Of a stretch of 64,000 bases of DNA, positions 47,895 through 59,399 are shown in pieces. The stretch covers positions 41,350,233-41,414,232 of the forward strand of contig JARWIR010000002.1 of assembly GCA_029959085.1 (NCBI GenBank), given 5' to 3'. Numbering within the stretch: the first letter of the stretch is position 1; every line of letters starts with the position of its first letter. The translations under genes and the position numbers were made by a program. The DNA comes from Nemophila menziesii (Eukaryota; Streptophyta; Magnoliopsida; Boraginales; Hydrophyllaceae). The notes below the pieces were generated by a model, which made no database searches, was not told the origin of the DNA, and saw nothing but the letters and a program-made list of their open reading frames with translations.

Positions 47895-48145
47895 CTCCCT
47901 CCGTCCCAACTATAATGTCCACTTAGCTTTTCACACAGATTAAAAATACTAATAATTACATACACCATTACAAAATTACCCCTCATAAAGTGTATTAATA
48001 TTTTAAATATGCACTAAAAGTACAAATTTTAATTTTCTAATAATGGTAATGATTGAAAAAGTTGAAAAAAAATGTCTTGATATTTTAAAATGTACAATAA
48101 TTTTGGGGCACCATATTTAGTAAGTGGACATTAAGACGGATGGAA
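47895..48145. mobile_element. Stowaway-like MITE, copy 2
   Basis: About 251 bp starting CTCCCTCCGTCCCAACTATA, flanked by TA (47893-47894 and 48146-48147). It sits at the same place in block X3 as copy 1 does in X1, so both descend from one insertion followed by duplication of the block. Confidence 0.85.
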
Positions 48146-48239
48146 TAATTGTTTTGTTTTATTATTTGTTATATAAGGATATTTTAATTAAAAAAAATAA
48201 AAGTAAAAAAATTATTTGCTTAGCCTAGTTCTAGAAAAC

Positions 48240-48500
48240 GTTTTATGGAAGGAGAAGCGCAAGCAATCATATACGCATTAGATATGATGAGACAGGTACC
48301 ACAAGAGGAGATAACCATCTTCTCTGACAACCTTGAAATAATTCAAGGAATCAAAAAGGTGTCGTCAAGTCAAATGGAGGCTCAGACCATGGATCAAAGA
48401 AGCTAGCAACAAAAGTTTGTCTGGTTTGTTTCGAACATATTTTGCGAGGTTGAGCAGACATTCTTGCAAAAAACATTTAGGCACAGGGCATCGAGGGAAC
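48240..48500 (+). pseudogene. LINE RNase H remnant (X3)
   Basis: The plus-strand reading GEAQAIIYALDMMRQ, EEITIFSDNLEIIQGIKK and, after stops, EHILRG-ADILAK matches the second half of a plant LINE RNase H domain: the glutamate, then the SD step, then AD.LAK. It is an older relic than the insertion at 39.9-41.3 kb. Confidence 0.55.
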
Positions 48501-48629
48501 AATAGTCATGAAAAATGTGTTATGTCAATTTTCCAGACTAGGAATAGATTAATTCTCTATGTAATTATCTGAAATTTCGTAGACGTAAAAAAACAATTAT
48601 GCTGGACCTAGAATTATTCCAATAAAAAA

Positions 48630-50270
48630 TCAGGTTATTGTTCCATGGATGGAGGAGGCCTTGTCCACACAAAAATCGGTTGAGGAGATTTACACAAGAA
48701 AAAAGAAAAAGTAAAGCTAAATACTTTATTAATATATAAAATAAACTCAGTTACCTAGTCATTTTATTGACCTAACTTAAACACTTAATTCTCTTACTTT
48801 ACATCTACCATCGCAAAATCATCAAGCCTCTGCCTCTCTGTCAGCTACTCCATGACTCACAGTTGGGCTTAGTGCAGTGTCTTGATTTTCTGAGAGAGTG
48901 ATGAGTAATATTTTTAAAGTTGTCACAAAATTTGATGACTTGGTACACTCTTGTTTGTTTTTTTCTTTTTTCATGTACCACCTTGTTGTAAATATTATAT
49001 ATTTAATTTGTTCAACAGGTGACTCCTGGTGAGCAATTATTAAGGAATGAAGATATTGATATCGCACTTGAAGGAGTGACCAAAATATTACATGAAAAGA
49101 GAGAAAATGAAGCACATGAAACCAAAAAGTCATAATAAGAACAAGAAATGGTCGCCGAAGAGGAGAAACAAACTGTTTAGAATATAAATTGAGTAATTCA
49201 CAAAGAAATTCTATGGTGTACTATCATTTTGCAAAGTATTTGTTACTTTATTATTTTACTTCAGATTTAAATTTAGCAAGAGCTGTGTAACTTTTATTGT
49301 TTTTGAAAAGTAACTATAATTATCCAAAACCAGAGAGAACATATGTTCTTATCCATTTCCTGATAGAGCTTTTACGCCATCGAGAATCATCTGCACTCTC
49401 AGCTTCTGCATTAACATTTTTCCCAAATGGATAAGGGCATACAAGGTGTAGGCTATGAAAGTTACACCATGACCTCTATCACTCAGCAACTTGTTCATTT
49501 ATTATCCTATTAACAATTAATGTTTTCTAATATATATATATATATATATATTCTAATATGTTTAGTCTAAAAATTAAGATTTTAGTTTGAAATTTATAAA
49601 TGATAAGAGACAGAGGTATGTGTATATTGGAGAGGCCGTGATCCCCCTAAATTTAGAAAAAATAAAATTCCAGCCCTATAATTATATTTTTTTTGTAAAA
49701 AAATTACTATGAATCATGTTTCCCTTAAATTTAGCAAACGTAAAATTATACCCCTATAAATTTTTAAAAAAAATTCACTATGTTTTCCCTTTTGATATTT
49801 TGAATATCTAATATCTAATTTTAATTAGTTTTCATATATTTAATATTTGATTCATGTTTCAATCTTTTTTTTTGGATTATAATTATAAGGTCGTCTTTCT
49901 TATTTTGTTTAACACCGTCTTCCTCGTACACGATGCAAAAATGCATACTTTGAACCTAGCGGACAAGGCCAGTCCTGAAATGTGTCTACACCTCCTCTCG
50001 AAGCCACCTTCTTTCGAAGATACCTCCATCCTCGCCATATATGAATGTCTATGTTAACCCCTCTCTCTCTCTCTCTTTGATATTAAAGTGAATAAAGATA
50101 GTGATTTTTTATTTAGCCGATAACTTACTTAATTGTAATATATTAATGGAGATGTAACCAACTTCTATCATGGACATATTTATAAATAATTATGATATAC
50201 TCGAAAGCTATAATGTTTAATCAATTATAGTAACCACAAATTAAAAGTATATTATATGTATTGGATTTGG
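48630..50270 (+). repeat. R2 repeat, short rearranged copy
   Basis: It begins with GGTTATTGTTCCATGGATGG as in 33650 and 42480. It jumps near 48905 to the GEQLL-NEDI segment (49020-49290). It then carries a TA microsatellite (49531-49551), the GTATGTGTATATTGGAGAG segment (49610-49800) and the segment that ends at 50260, also seen at 28600-28990. The 103-codon minus-strand ORF at 48822-49133 has no independent support. Confidence 0.55.
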
Positions 50271-50549
50271 ATAGTCTGAAAATAAATATACTAGATATTA
50301 CCTGTGCCTGAAGGCACTAAAAATAAGAACCCGTGTGAGCTTGCATCTTTCTTCTAATTTCTGAATATTCAAACATAGCGATAAGTGCTTGTAGTGTTGC
50401 AATATGATTACATAACCCAAATAATTAGTTGATAAAGCAAGTTTTGATATTTATCTTGTTAAAACACGGGTATATTTATCTATTTTACTCAAAATAGAGG
50501 GATTTGGTGTGATACACTCAATTCAAAAAGACATGATGAGAGAGAAAGA
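50271..50549. other. Unassigned segment left of the CACTA element
   Basis: AT-rich, no ORF, no repeat shared with the rest of the window. Confidence 0.3.
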
Positions 50550-50860
50550 CACTACTACAGGCGGGACTTTTCGGAGGACGCGTTTCCTCGCAAAAAGGTC
50601 CCGCATTCCTCGCTAAAACTTTTCGCGAGGAAAAGCCCTCGCAAGAAGTTCCTCCTAAAACTTCGTCGAAAAAAGTACCTTATAACGACGATTTTAATAG
50701 TCGTCCCAAAAAGCCAACTCTTTAGCGAGGACGTAGTTTCCTCCCTAAAGGTAATGCTTTTGCGAGGAAATTTTTCTCGCTAAATGTTGTACTCTTGCGA
50801 TGACGTTTCCGTCGCTAGAGGACCCTCACGTTTAGCGAGGAAAAGTTTCTCACTAAAGGT
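50550..50860. repeat. Left CACTA terminus and subterminal motifs
   Basis: Terminal inverted repeat followed by many CCTCGC(A/T)AAA / TTTAGCGAGG words in both orientations. Such subterminal repeats are the usual binding sites of the TNPA-type protein in En/Spm elements. Confidence 0.85.
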
Positions 50861-51050
50861 TTTTTTTATTATTATTTTTTTTAATCTCGTCCATTCCGTT
50901 TTCCCTGCGTCATCGATTAAGCGTGAGAATGGCCGTAGTCATCTGCTCGTGGATCGCATCTCTAGTGGGTAGGGTTCTCGATGTAGAAGCTCCAGAGACA
51001 TTATCTTGCATTGGTTCCTTGCCGATAGAGACAAGGAAATCATTTAGCGA

Positions 51051-52443
51051 TCAGACTATTGACTGGTAGTCCTTCAACATCTTCGCGGTCACTTGCTCGG
51101 ATGAATGTCCACTCGAGCTCCACTGCGACAACGGGTGTCCTACTCCCGGTACCCAGTTGTAGGTCCCGCCGCCTAATCCGATATTCGCCGCCTCCAAAAC
51201 AGCTTCAATTTTCTCTTGCTCTGATAAGGTGGGGGTAGAAGAACAATCTCAACACCGGGATTCGAGAATTTCCTTCAACGCCACCTGTAAATTAAAACAA
51301 AAATAAAAAATATTAGTTCGGCATAAAAAAAGTTTTAGTTTCATACTACTTACATCCGCTCGCTCGTAATTCATGCTCCGCCACCTTTTCTTCTTTGTAT
51401 TACACCCTACTTGAAAAAGAATCTTCGAATCTTTGGTAGTGGTATAGTCTCTTCAGTCGGTGGCTCGGATCCCTCCCCGATTAAACTATGTGTCCCACTG
51501 CTACTCTCCTCTTCCTGTTTAAGTTGATTAGTCAAACAAACAAACAACATGATATTAATTATTGATGTAATCATAGTACCTCATCATTTAACAACTCATA
51601 TCTCGACCTCGAATATGTCCTTGAACCAGCCCCGCTCTGGTTCTTCAATCGCTCCCTATTCTCCCTATTCTTTGTTGTCTGGTTCTAGTTTTTAAATACA
51701 TAGAAACAAAAAAAAGTTAGCTAACACAAATAACAATTTATATACTTTTTTAAAAATAAACTAAGTACCTGAGCCGCTCTAGAGTCCCACAACTTCAAGG
51801 TAAGCTCCCAATTCTCGGGATTCTGGTCATCTGGAATCTCCCGACTTGAATAATATTTCTTCTTTGTACTGTTTTTGTTGTGGGAATATCCTATTCTGCA
51901 CTTGTTGATGACCATTTTCTGAATACTAGGAAAATCAGGACGAGCCTCCCATTCCTCTACTAAAAAGAAGTCATGTAAGCAATTAAAACAAATATGTTAG
52001 TGAATTTTTTTATTAGTGAGTAAAAAAAAAAAATTAAGTTCACTATACCCTTAGGCGCCGCCAAACCATATTAAGGTAATCTCCCGGGACTTTATTCCAG
52101 TGGTTATAGTGTAGTGGAACCGACTCTCGGATGGTCAGGTTTATCACCTGAGTCACGTGGTGGGAATATGGACCAACCGGGTTCCATGTTATGTTTGATG
52201 CGCTGAATTCCATAGGGAGTCGTCCTCCGGATTTTTCCCTAGCACGAGTCACCGATTTCAAAGTAGTCTTGCCCCTAGTATATTTGTTACCTATTTAAAA
52301 ATTCGATCAAAGTTGGAATTTTTCTATTTGATGTTTTAAAAATAAATACCTGGAGCATTACTTCCCGAGATACGATTACTCGGAATTCTATTCGGGTCTT
52401 GACCATTACCATCTCCACCGTGTCCGCGCGCAACCTCAGCCAT
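51051..52443 (-). pseudogene. TNPA/PTTA-like CACTA protein gene, several exons
   Basis: Second CACTA gene, expected to bind subterminal motifs and assist transposition. The start ATG at 52443 opens an exon MAEVARGHGGDGNGQ...GSNAPG ending at a GT donor near 52349. Exon 2 (about 52290-52055) has GGRLPMEFSASN, NPVGPYSHHV and RESVPLHYNHWNKVPGDYL, the core pattern of plant PTTA/En/Spm proteins (G..P.EF...PVG......VR..VPL.Y..W..VP). Exon 3 (51962-51770) reads EEWEARPDFPSIQKMV. Exon 4 (about 51685-51580) is the NR...-type basic stretch (NRENRERLKNQSGAG). Later exons run to a TGA at 51051-51053. An in-frame TGA at 51249-51251 breaks the last exon. Confidence 0.7.
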
Positions 52444-52470
52444 CTGTATAAAAGTACAGTTTTAACTAAT

Positions 52471-52868
52471 TTAATTTTTTATTTAAATTATTTTTCAACT
52501 TTCGAAAATTACTAAAAGGCACCTAAAGTTTTATAAAAGTCCAATTTTATCCCTAAACTATTTAAAATGTCAAAAATACCCCTAATTTAATTGTTTATTT
52601 AAATTAATTTTCAAGTCTCTAAAATTACTAATAGGTACCTAAAGTTTTATAAATGTCCAATTTTACCCCTAAACAATTTAAAGTGTACAAAATGCCCCTA
52701 ATTCAATTTTTTATTTAAATAATTTTTCAAGTCTCTAAAATTACTAAAAGGCACCTAAAGTTTTATAAATGTCCAATTTTTCCTCTAAACAATTTAAAGT
52801 GTAAAAAATCCCCCTAATTTAATTTTTTATTTAAATTATTTTTCAAGTCTCTAAAATTACTAATAAGC
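52471..52868. repeat. ~116-bp tandem repeat, about 3.4 units
   Basis: Units start near 52471, 52587, 52702 and 52819 with TTAATTTTTTATTTAAATTA and share AAGTTTTATAAATGTCCAATTTT-type sequence. It lies just upstream (minus-strand sense) of the TNPA-like start codon. Confidence 0.85.
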
Positions 52869-53399
52869 ACAAATCAAAACACAATCTAAACACAGTCTTA
52901 ACACAAAAATCAAGCTAAAAAATCATTTTCCACAACACAAATTATATGTAATTTCTCCCAAATTTTTTTTAAACCAAAACATGATAATTTTTCAAGTATT
53001 TTACACTAAATAATCACCTAAAACCACCCACATATTTCGGAATTGACAAAAATTAAATAAAGATTTCGGAATTTTAATTAAAAAAAAATTGAATTACATA
53101 CCTTTTAATCCGTAGTTTGGAGTGTTTTTTATGATAAAAAATCCCTACAAAGTTTATTCAACCACATAAACAAGTGATTAGAGTCAAAATTTGCAGAAAA
53201 AAATTTGATTTTAAGAAAAAAAAATTAATTGGTGATGAAAATTACCTTTGAAATGATGTTAGAGATGTTTGTGCAGCTTGGATTCCTAGGGTAGATCTCA
53301 GCGGTGGCTACGTGGTGGAATTTTCGCCGGAATTTTAGAGGTAAAAATGGAGGTATTTTAATTGTGGGGTGTGAATGAATGGGGAAGAAGACAAGGGCT

Positions 53400-53620
53400 T
53401 GGGTTTAGTAGATATCGCGTAAGGCTTTAGGGAGGAAATTTTCCTCGCAAAAGGTGTGGGTCCTCGCGAAAACTTGGCTCGAATTACCACGGCGGGAATT
53501 TTTTACCGCCTTTCTTTATGCCAAATTTTTGGAATTACTTTTTGGGAGGAAATATGCCTTGCAAAAGGTATGGACCCTTTAGCGAGGAATATTTCCTCGC
53601 AAAAAGTAATTCTAGTTTTT
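53400..53620. repeat. Internal block of CACTA subterminal-type motifs
   Basis: CCTCGCAAAAGG, CCTCGCGAAAAC, TTTAGCGAGGAA and related words are clustered between the two genes, far from either terminus. It sits at the 5' side of the TNPA-like gene. No terminal CACTA sequence was found beside it. Confidence 0.75.
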
Positions 53621-53827
53621 TTTGAATAACCTATTTTCTAATCTAAAAATACGCTATAATATCTAATAATTGCTGTAATTTTGGACAAGGTGAAGAAAAT
53701 ATATATATACACTATTTTTAATACTTCAATTATCTGTTTCTCATATGGAAACAACAACTGTATATTCAAAACAGAAGCATTTATTGCTAAGTTTGAAAAG
53801 GATTGTACGTATATAGATGTAAAATAT

Positions 53828-53905
53828 TTGGTCAAACTTAAGTGTTTAGTGTATTAAGTCAACTATTTTGGTCAAACTAGAGTATTTAGTGTATTAAGTC
53901 AACTA
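53828..53905. repeat. 40-bp direct repeat pair
   Basis: TTGGTCAAACTTAAGTGTTT and the following bases recur 40 bp later with few changes, just beyond the 3' end of the transposase gene. Confidence 0.85.
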
Positions 53906-56900
53906 ATCAGACTCATCACCATCAACAACTATTACAGGTTCATCGTCACTATCAACATAAATAGTATCATCGTCAGGATCATACTCGCCCAGTGTGTCAT
54001 CCAATTCATCATCGACTGGAATTGTTGGATCTGGCACAATATTGAACATAGAAAAATCAATCTCTATCCCTTGTCCAGTACTCAACTCGATCAACGTGTA
54101 TTCGGAATCCAATGACGTATCCGCCAACGGAATATCTATAGGTTCTTGAACCATGGAAATCGACTAAGCACCAAATAATTCGGGACTCCATCCGTGACGG
54201 TCGTTCACTTCCCAAACAACTTTTCAACGCTTTTCGTAAATCGGATCAATATAGAAGACCTTTTTCGCTTGACTTGCTAAAATGAATGGTTCCTCAGTCC
54301 ACCAATAAGAGCTTGTGTTGATCATTGTCGACCTGTGTTCTATTCTACATAATTTCATCTTTTTATCCGTGTTATACCACTTGCACTCAAACAAAACTAC
54401 CGAATTACCACCAGTGAATTCAACCTCAATAATCTTAACCCATTCACCATAAAAAGTATCTACACCTGTGATGATACAAATTATTGATGAAAAACACAAA
54501 CAATAAAACAAAATAGAAATTATACAACGACAAGATGAGGGGACCAACCTGTGATAGTAGAAACACCATAATCTTGAGTAACTCTCTTCTCACCCTTCTC
54601 ACGCGTTACCCACTTGACCCCGTCCACAATGCAAGAATCGTACGTATACACGACACTGTTCGACATGCAGGACAACAAAATCAACTATTCGGTGGCTAGG
54701 GGATTACTTTCTCTTGTCATTGTGCCGACCTACATAGAAATCAAAAGTGTTATTTAATTGGGATTATTTTTATTTATTATACTATTTAACTTGTCTCAAA
54801 AACCAAAGACAAAAAGACTCCCGATGTTTTTGATCTCTGCCAACAAACGGAAGTGAAGCCTTATGTTCCCTATAGTAAAATAATATTGAATAAAAAAAGA
54901 ACTACATATTTAAGTAAATAATTTTAAATGAAATACTTACATCATATAGTGCTGGATCTCGTCGCAGTTATTAAGGATGTACCAATCAATGTGCTCCTTC
55001 ACCTTGAAATCTAAACGTCCAAATTTCTTTTTCCCGATCGGCTTGCACTGATTATTAAACACGGATATTTCCTTGCGTTCGTGAATCGTATCACCATATC
55101 TACCGGTAGTGTTGAACTTTGTACTTTCCTCTCGAAGATAACGAGATTTGAAAGTCAAAGTTTCCTCTGCAGTGTATCCCTCTGTGATCGAACCCTCTGG
55201 TCTGGTTGGATTTCGAATATATTCTTTTAACTTATTCAAGTATCTCTCGAAGGGGTACATCCAACGCATCTGGACTGGGCCTCCTAAACGAGCTTCCTCA
55301 TACAAGTGCACGATCAAGTGTATCATAATGTCAAAAAAAGCTGGAGGAAAGATCATCTCCAACTTGCACATAAGCTCGATTACCTTAGACTTTCCCGAAA
55401 CCAATTCCTTCTTACTCAAGTTCTTCTTACAAACATTTCTAAATACGTTACACAACCCAATGATCGGATCACTAATAAATTTGTTGTTGATCAAGCCTGG
55501 AATACTAGCCACTAGTAAATACTGCATAAGAACATGACAATCATGGGATTTCATACCGATAATCTTCCCGGTGTCACTCTGAACGTTGTTTCGCAATCTA
55601 GAAGCAAAACCATCCTGAAACTTTTGCACCTTCAACCAATCTAAAAATTCTCGTCGAGAATCGGTTGTCAGCGCATACTTTAACTGGGGTAAAATAGTCT
55701 TACCACGTGAATTAACTGATAACCACAAATCAGATCTAATTTTCATTTTTTCCAAATCTTTCCTCGACTTCACATTATCTTTGTTTATTTTACCATCCAA
55801 ACCAACAACTGTACCGAGTAGAGCATCACACACATTCTTCTCACAATGCATCACATCTATGTTATTTTTCAACAAGTTTTCTGACCAATATGGTAAACGA
55901 TTAAATATACTCTTTTTCTTACAGTTTGACACACGAGGGCCCGCTTTCTTCACTATCTTGCCGCCGAAGTCCTTATGTTTTCCAGGATACACAATCGGCA
56001 ACCCATCGTACTGTGTCTGAATAGTTGCGGGTCTAATTTTTCGATGAATGGGCCTATTCTCAACTTGAAAGTACGAAGTATCATCTTTCCTAAAGAGGTG
56101 GTTCATGGGCATCCAACGCCGATGATCAAAATACACAACTCCTTTATTAAGCAGCACAGAAGGAGTGTATTCCATGCATTCGGCACATGCTAAATAGCCT
56201 TGGCCCGACCATCCTAAAGTGTACGATCTAGCTGGGAAATCAGTTATCATAGACAAAACAGACACCTTCATTACAAATTCCTCCTTAATATGTGCATCCC
56301 ATGTAACTATCCCGGTACCCCATAACGTTTCCAACTCATCTATAGCAGGTCGGAGAAATACATCCATATCCTTTCCAGGTGAACGAGGACCAGGTATCAA
56401 AAGTGTGAGCATAAACGTAGATTCTTTCATGCGTAACCAAGGTGGCAAGTTGTAGATGGTTAATATAACCGGCGACATACTATATGAGTTGTTTTGCATA
56501 GCTAAAGGAAAAAACCCATCGATCCCCAACCGAAGACGTACATTACGCAGTTCGCTAGCAAACTCAAGATTTCTCTCGTCAAATGTTTTCCAACTAACAC
56601 CGTCAACTGGATGACACAACACATCTTCGTCTGTGCTCTTTCCGGTATGGTGCCAAATCAAATATTTTCGTTGTGTGCCTAGAAGCATACATTCTCTGTA
56701 ACCTAGGCGCAATCGGAAAATAACACAGCTTCTTATGTGACACTCTCTTCCCCTTCTTCGGGTCCCACCGTGACTCTCCACAAACTGGACAATTCTCAAG
56801 ATTCTCATTCTCTTTATAATACAAAACACAATCGTTCAAACAAACGTCGATCGAGTTGTATCTCATGCCTAAACTTTTCAACTTCTTGTTGCAATCCGCA

Positions 56901-57469
56901 TAAGACTCGGGTAAGTTATGAGGTTCAGGCAAAACACGACCTAACAATTGAAGAAGCTCAGTAAATGAAGTGTTCGTCCACTTGTTCTTCACTTTCACAT
57001 GCATTAACTTTGCAATGAAATCCAAAGAACTCATCGAAGTGCAACCAGGGTACAAATCTGTCTCCATTTCCGGTAACAAGGCGTCGATAGACCCACGACC
57101 AGTACCACTAACATTCACGTCACGTATCTCGGCGTCACCAGAATACCCGCCAGTTTCAAACGTGGGCTCAAATCATGAATTATATTACCTCATTACATTA
57201 TCTCCGATTGGTTCATCGTCGGGAATAACAATTACTTCACCCTGTTTCGTCCAAATATCATACGATGAATCCATACCCCATTTTAAAAGATGAGCTTCAA
57301 CCTCATCGATTAAAAAAATTCGATTATTTTAAAAATGATTACATGAACAGAATATTTTACCGACTCGGTCCTTTACTTTCCTCGCAAATTCAATAAACCC
57401 TAATATACCTTTAATGTATTCCCTCGAAACCTTATTCGCTAATTTAATCCAACTCTTATCTATTTCCAT
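53903..57469 (-). pseudogene. TNP2-type CACTA transposase with DUF4218 and DUF4216 regions
   Basis: It would cut and join the element ends. Start ATG at 57469 (MEIDKSWIKLANKVSREYIK, the usual Transpos_assoc opening). The next segments (57301-56603) hold HLLKWGMDSSYDIW, LLPE, then SFTELLQLLGRVLPEPHNLP, NCPVCGESRW and YFPIAPRLQRMYASRHTTK. The long frame 56829-54937 continues with TNP2 (LAMQNNSYSM, NLPPWLRMKE, LTLLIPGPRSPGKDMDVFL, SGQGYLACAEC, NNIDVMHCEKNV) and DUF4218 (MKSHDCHVLMQYLL, RWMYPFERYLNKLKEYIRN). A spliceable intron (54940-54870) leads to EHKASLPFVGRDQKHR. About 54660-54225 matches DUF4216 (YTYDSCIVDGVKWVTREKG, EEPFILASQAKKVFYI). An acidic tail ends near 53903. Lesions: one extra A in an A-run near 56667, in-frame stops near 57184 and 57172, and stops at about 54224 and 54165. 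Confidence 0.88.
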
Positions 57470-58059
57470 TATCTAAAATTAAAAAAACACTAGTTATTAT
57501 ATCTAAAAAATAATATTATAACAAATTACGAAAACACACCTAATTTATCATAATATTGCACAAAGGCCCCTAATTTATTATTCAAATAACAATATATTAC
57601 CTAAAATCATAATCACTTATACAAATGCCACTATAAATTCCAATTGATTCACAAAGTTATCCACAATAAATTTCAATTAATAATATAACACCTAAAATTA
57701 TAAATTAACAAAAATAAAATTGCAATATAAACAAAATATTCAAAGAAACATTTATATAAAAAGAATTAAACAATATATCACAAACAAAACCCTAAACCCT
57801 ATTAATTATGTCTAAATCATACAAAAGTTTACACTATTTATACAAAATATAAAAAAAATAAGAAAATACCTAGAATTGTGGAATATTTTTGCTTAAAAAT
57901 TTGATCAGCTGGAGCTAGATTTGTTGTAGAGACTACTTAAGTGAGATGCCCAATATTAATTTGTGGATTAAAGAAAAAAATTGGAAGAATTTTGGGATTT
58001 TTTTAGGAATTTTTGGGGTTTTTGGAGCTCAAGGTTCGCATTAATGGCCATCTGTCAGT

Positions 58060-58299
58060 ATTTAATACGCAAAACTTTTTGCGAGGAAACAATTTACTCG
58101 CTAAAACTACTGAATTTCCTCGCAAAAGGGTGACCTCTAGCGAGGATTTTATGTTCCTCGCTAAAAGATGACTTCTATCTTGTCTTTAGGGACGAAGTTT
58201 TCTTCGCTAAAAGTGTTCCTCACTAAAGACTAATCCTTTCGTGAGGAACTTTTTTTCAAGGAAAGCAGTTCCTCGCGAAAAGCTCCTTCTGTAGTGGTG
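58060..58299. repeat. Right CACTA terminus and subterminal motifs
   Basis: Motifs CCTCGCTAAAAG, TTTGCGAGGAAAC and GCGAGGATTTTA, then CTTCTGTAGTGGTG ending at 58299. This is the 5' (promoter) side of the transposase gene. Confidence 0.85.
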
Positions 58300-59399
58300 A
58301 GGGCATATGGATGTCATAAAAAAGTCTTTCTTTTTATCCGAGCAATAACAAAATATCACGATTTGAGTATTTATTTTATGCTATATTAAAATTATTTGAA
58401 GTGTTGCTAACTCATTACATCGTAACCAAGATACATATAATACATAATCGTTTTTAGAACTTAGCACAACGTTTTAGAGATGAAGATGTGGAAAAGTCTA
58501 TGTTCTAAATGGAATACCCGATCATCAAATTTAGTAACTAGAATAGTAATGGGATCATAAAATTAAATAAATGTAATTTTTTTCTTAAATAGTCGATCAA
58601 GTTCATCATCATTGCTATCTAAAGACTCTTGACTATTTCCATACCTACTTATGAAAATAATTTGCCGCATGCAACAACTGATATGATATTCAATTGTTAT
58701 TGTAGTTGCAGGTCTATACCTAAATTGTTTAATTCCGGCAATGATTTATTAATTTAATATATCTAATCATATGGTTATGGTTTCTTTAATCATAAGGGTA
58801 TTTATTCTATATTTTAATAATTAGTGTTGTAGAAAAAATTTAAGAGTTATATGTGTATGACATAAAGAACTTGATCGTGGTGGCCCTACTTATCTTCCAA
58901 TGAGCCGAATAAGTGTTATTTCATGAACAAAGTAAATATTCTTCTTTTGTAATAACTTTTTTGGTCAAGTTTATACATTTCTCAAAGGCAATAAATATGC
59001 GCATGTTACATTTTATTCAAGAAATAACTTAACATTTTTATAACTGAAAGATATGCCAGTCAATTCTATATAATATATACCCATGTGTCTGACTAAAATG
59101 TAATGTCATATGTTTATTCCAAAGGCTGCCATAGTTTTGAGGTTAACCCTATAAACGAAACACCAAAAGTATACAAAACTGATGATCTTGAAATACTCGC
59201 AAGATATTTCGCTAAAAGTGGCGCCTAAAACAAATGTGGGACCGTATCAGAAAACTTATCATATTATTATATGAATTACGAAATATGGGACCGACACCTG
59301 AATAGAAAGATAAGCCGCCATACACATACAATTTCAGAGAAAACATAATACACTAAGGTGCCAATTATCGTGTCATGATCTAAAAAATTGGATATTAAT
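58300..59399. other. Unassigned segment right of the CACTA element
   Basis: AT-rich with no credible ORF. It could contain decayed 3' exons or introns of the WAT1-type relic to its right, but I see no matching protein sequence. Confidence 0.3.

Larger units (their letters stand above)
45926..48620 (+). repeat. Block X, copy 3 (5'-truncated)
   Basis: It aligns with 29480-32150 and 37890-39905. It includes the motif cluster (46200-46560), the second MITE (47895-48145) and the fuller RNase H remnant (48240-48500). The palindromic spacer part present in X1 and X2 is absent here. Confidence 0.65.
50550..58299 (-). mobile_element. CACTA (En/Spm) DNA transposon
   Basis: A 7.75-kb element with terminal inverted repeats. 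The left end is CACTACTACAGGCGGGACTT; the right end, read inward, is CACCACTACAGAAGGAGCTT. They share about 25 aligned positions with a few mismatches. The flanking triplets are AGA (50547-50549) and AGG (58300-58302), an imperfect 3-bp target duplication. Inside are a TNP2-type transposase gene (53903-57469) and a TNPA/PTTA-like gene (51051-52443), both read leftward, plus three blocks of CCTCGC(A/T)AAA motifs. The coding capacity is that of an autonomous element, but both genes carry lesions. Confidence 0.92.

Noticed and set aside
33316..48620. Helitron carrying gene fragments
   Set aside because: Gene capture fits, but I found no TC start and no CTRR end with a preceding hairpin at consistent block borders, and no Rep/helicase sequence.
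55148..57293. Several plus-strand ORFs of 69-129 codons across the transposase
   Set aside because: Shadows of the minus-strand TNP2 coding sequence.
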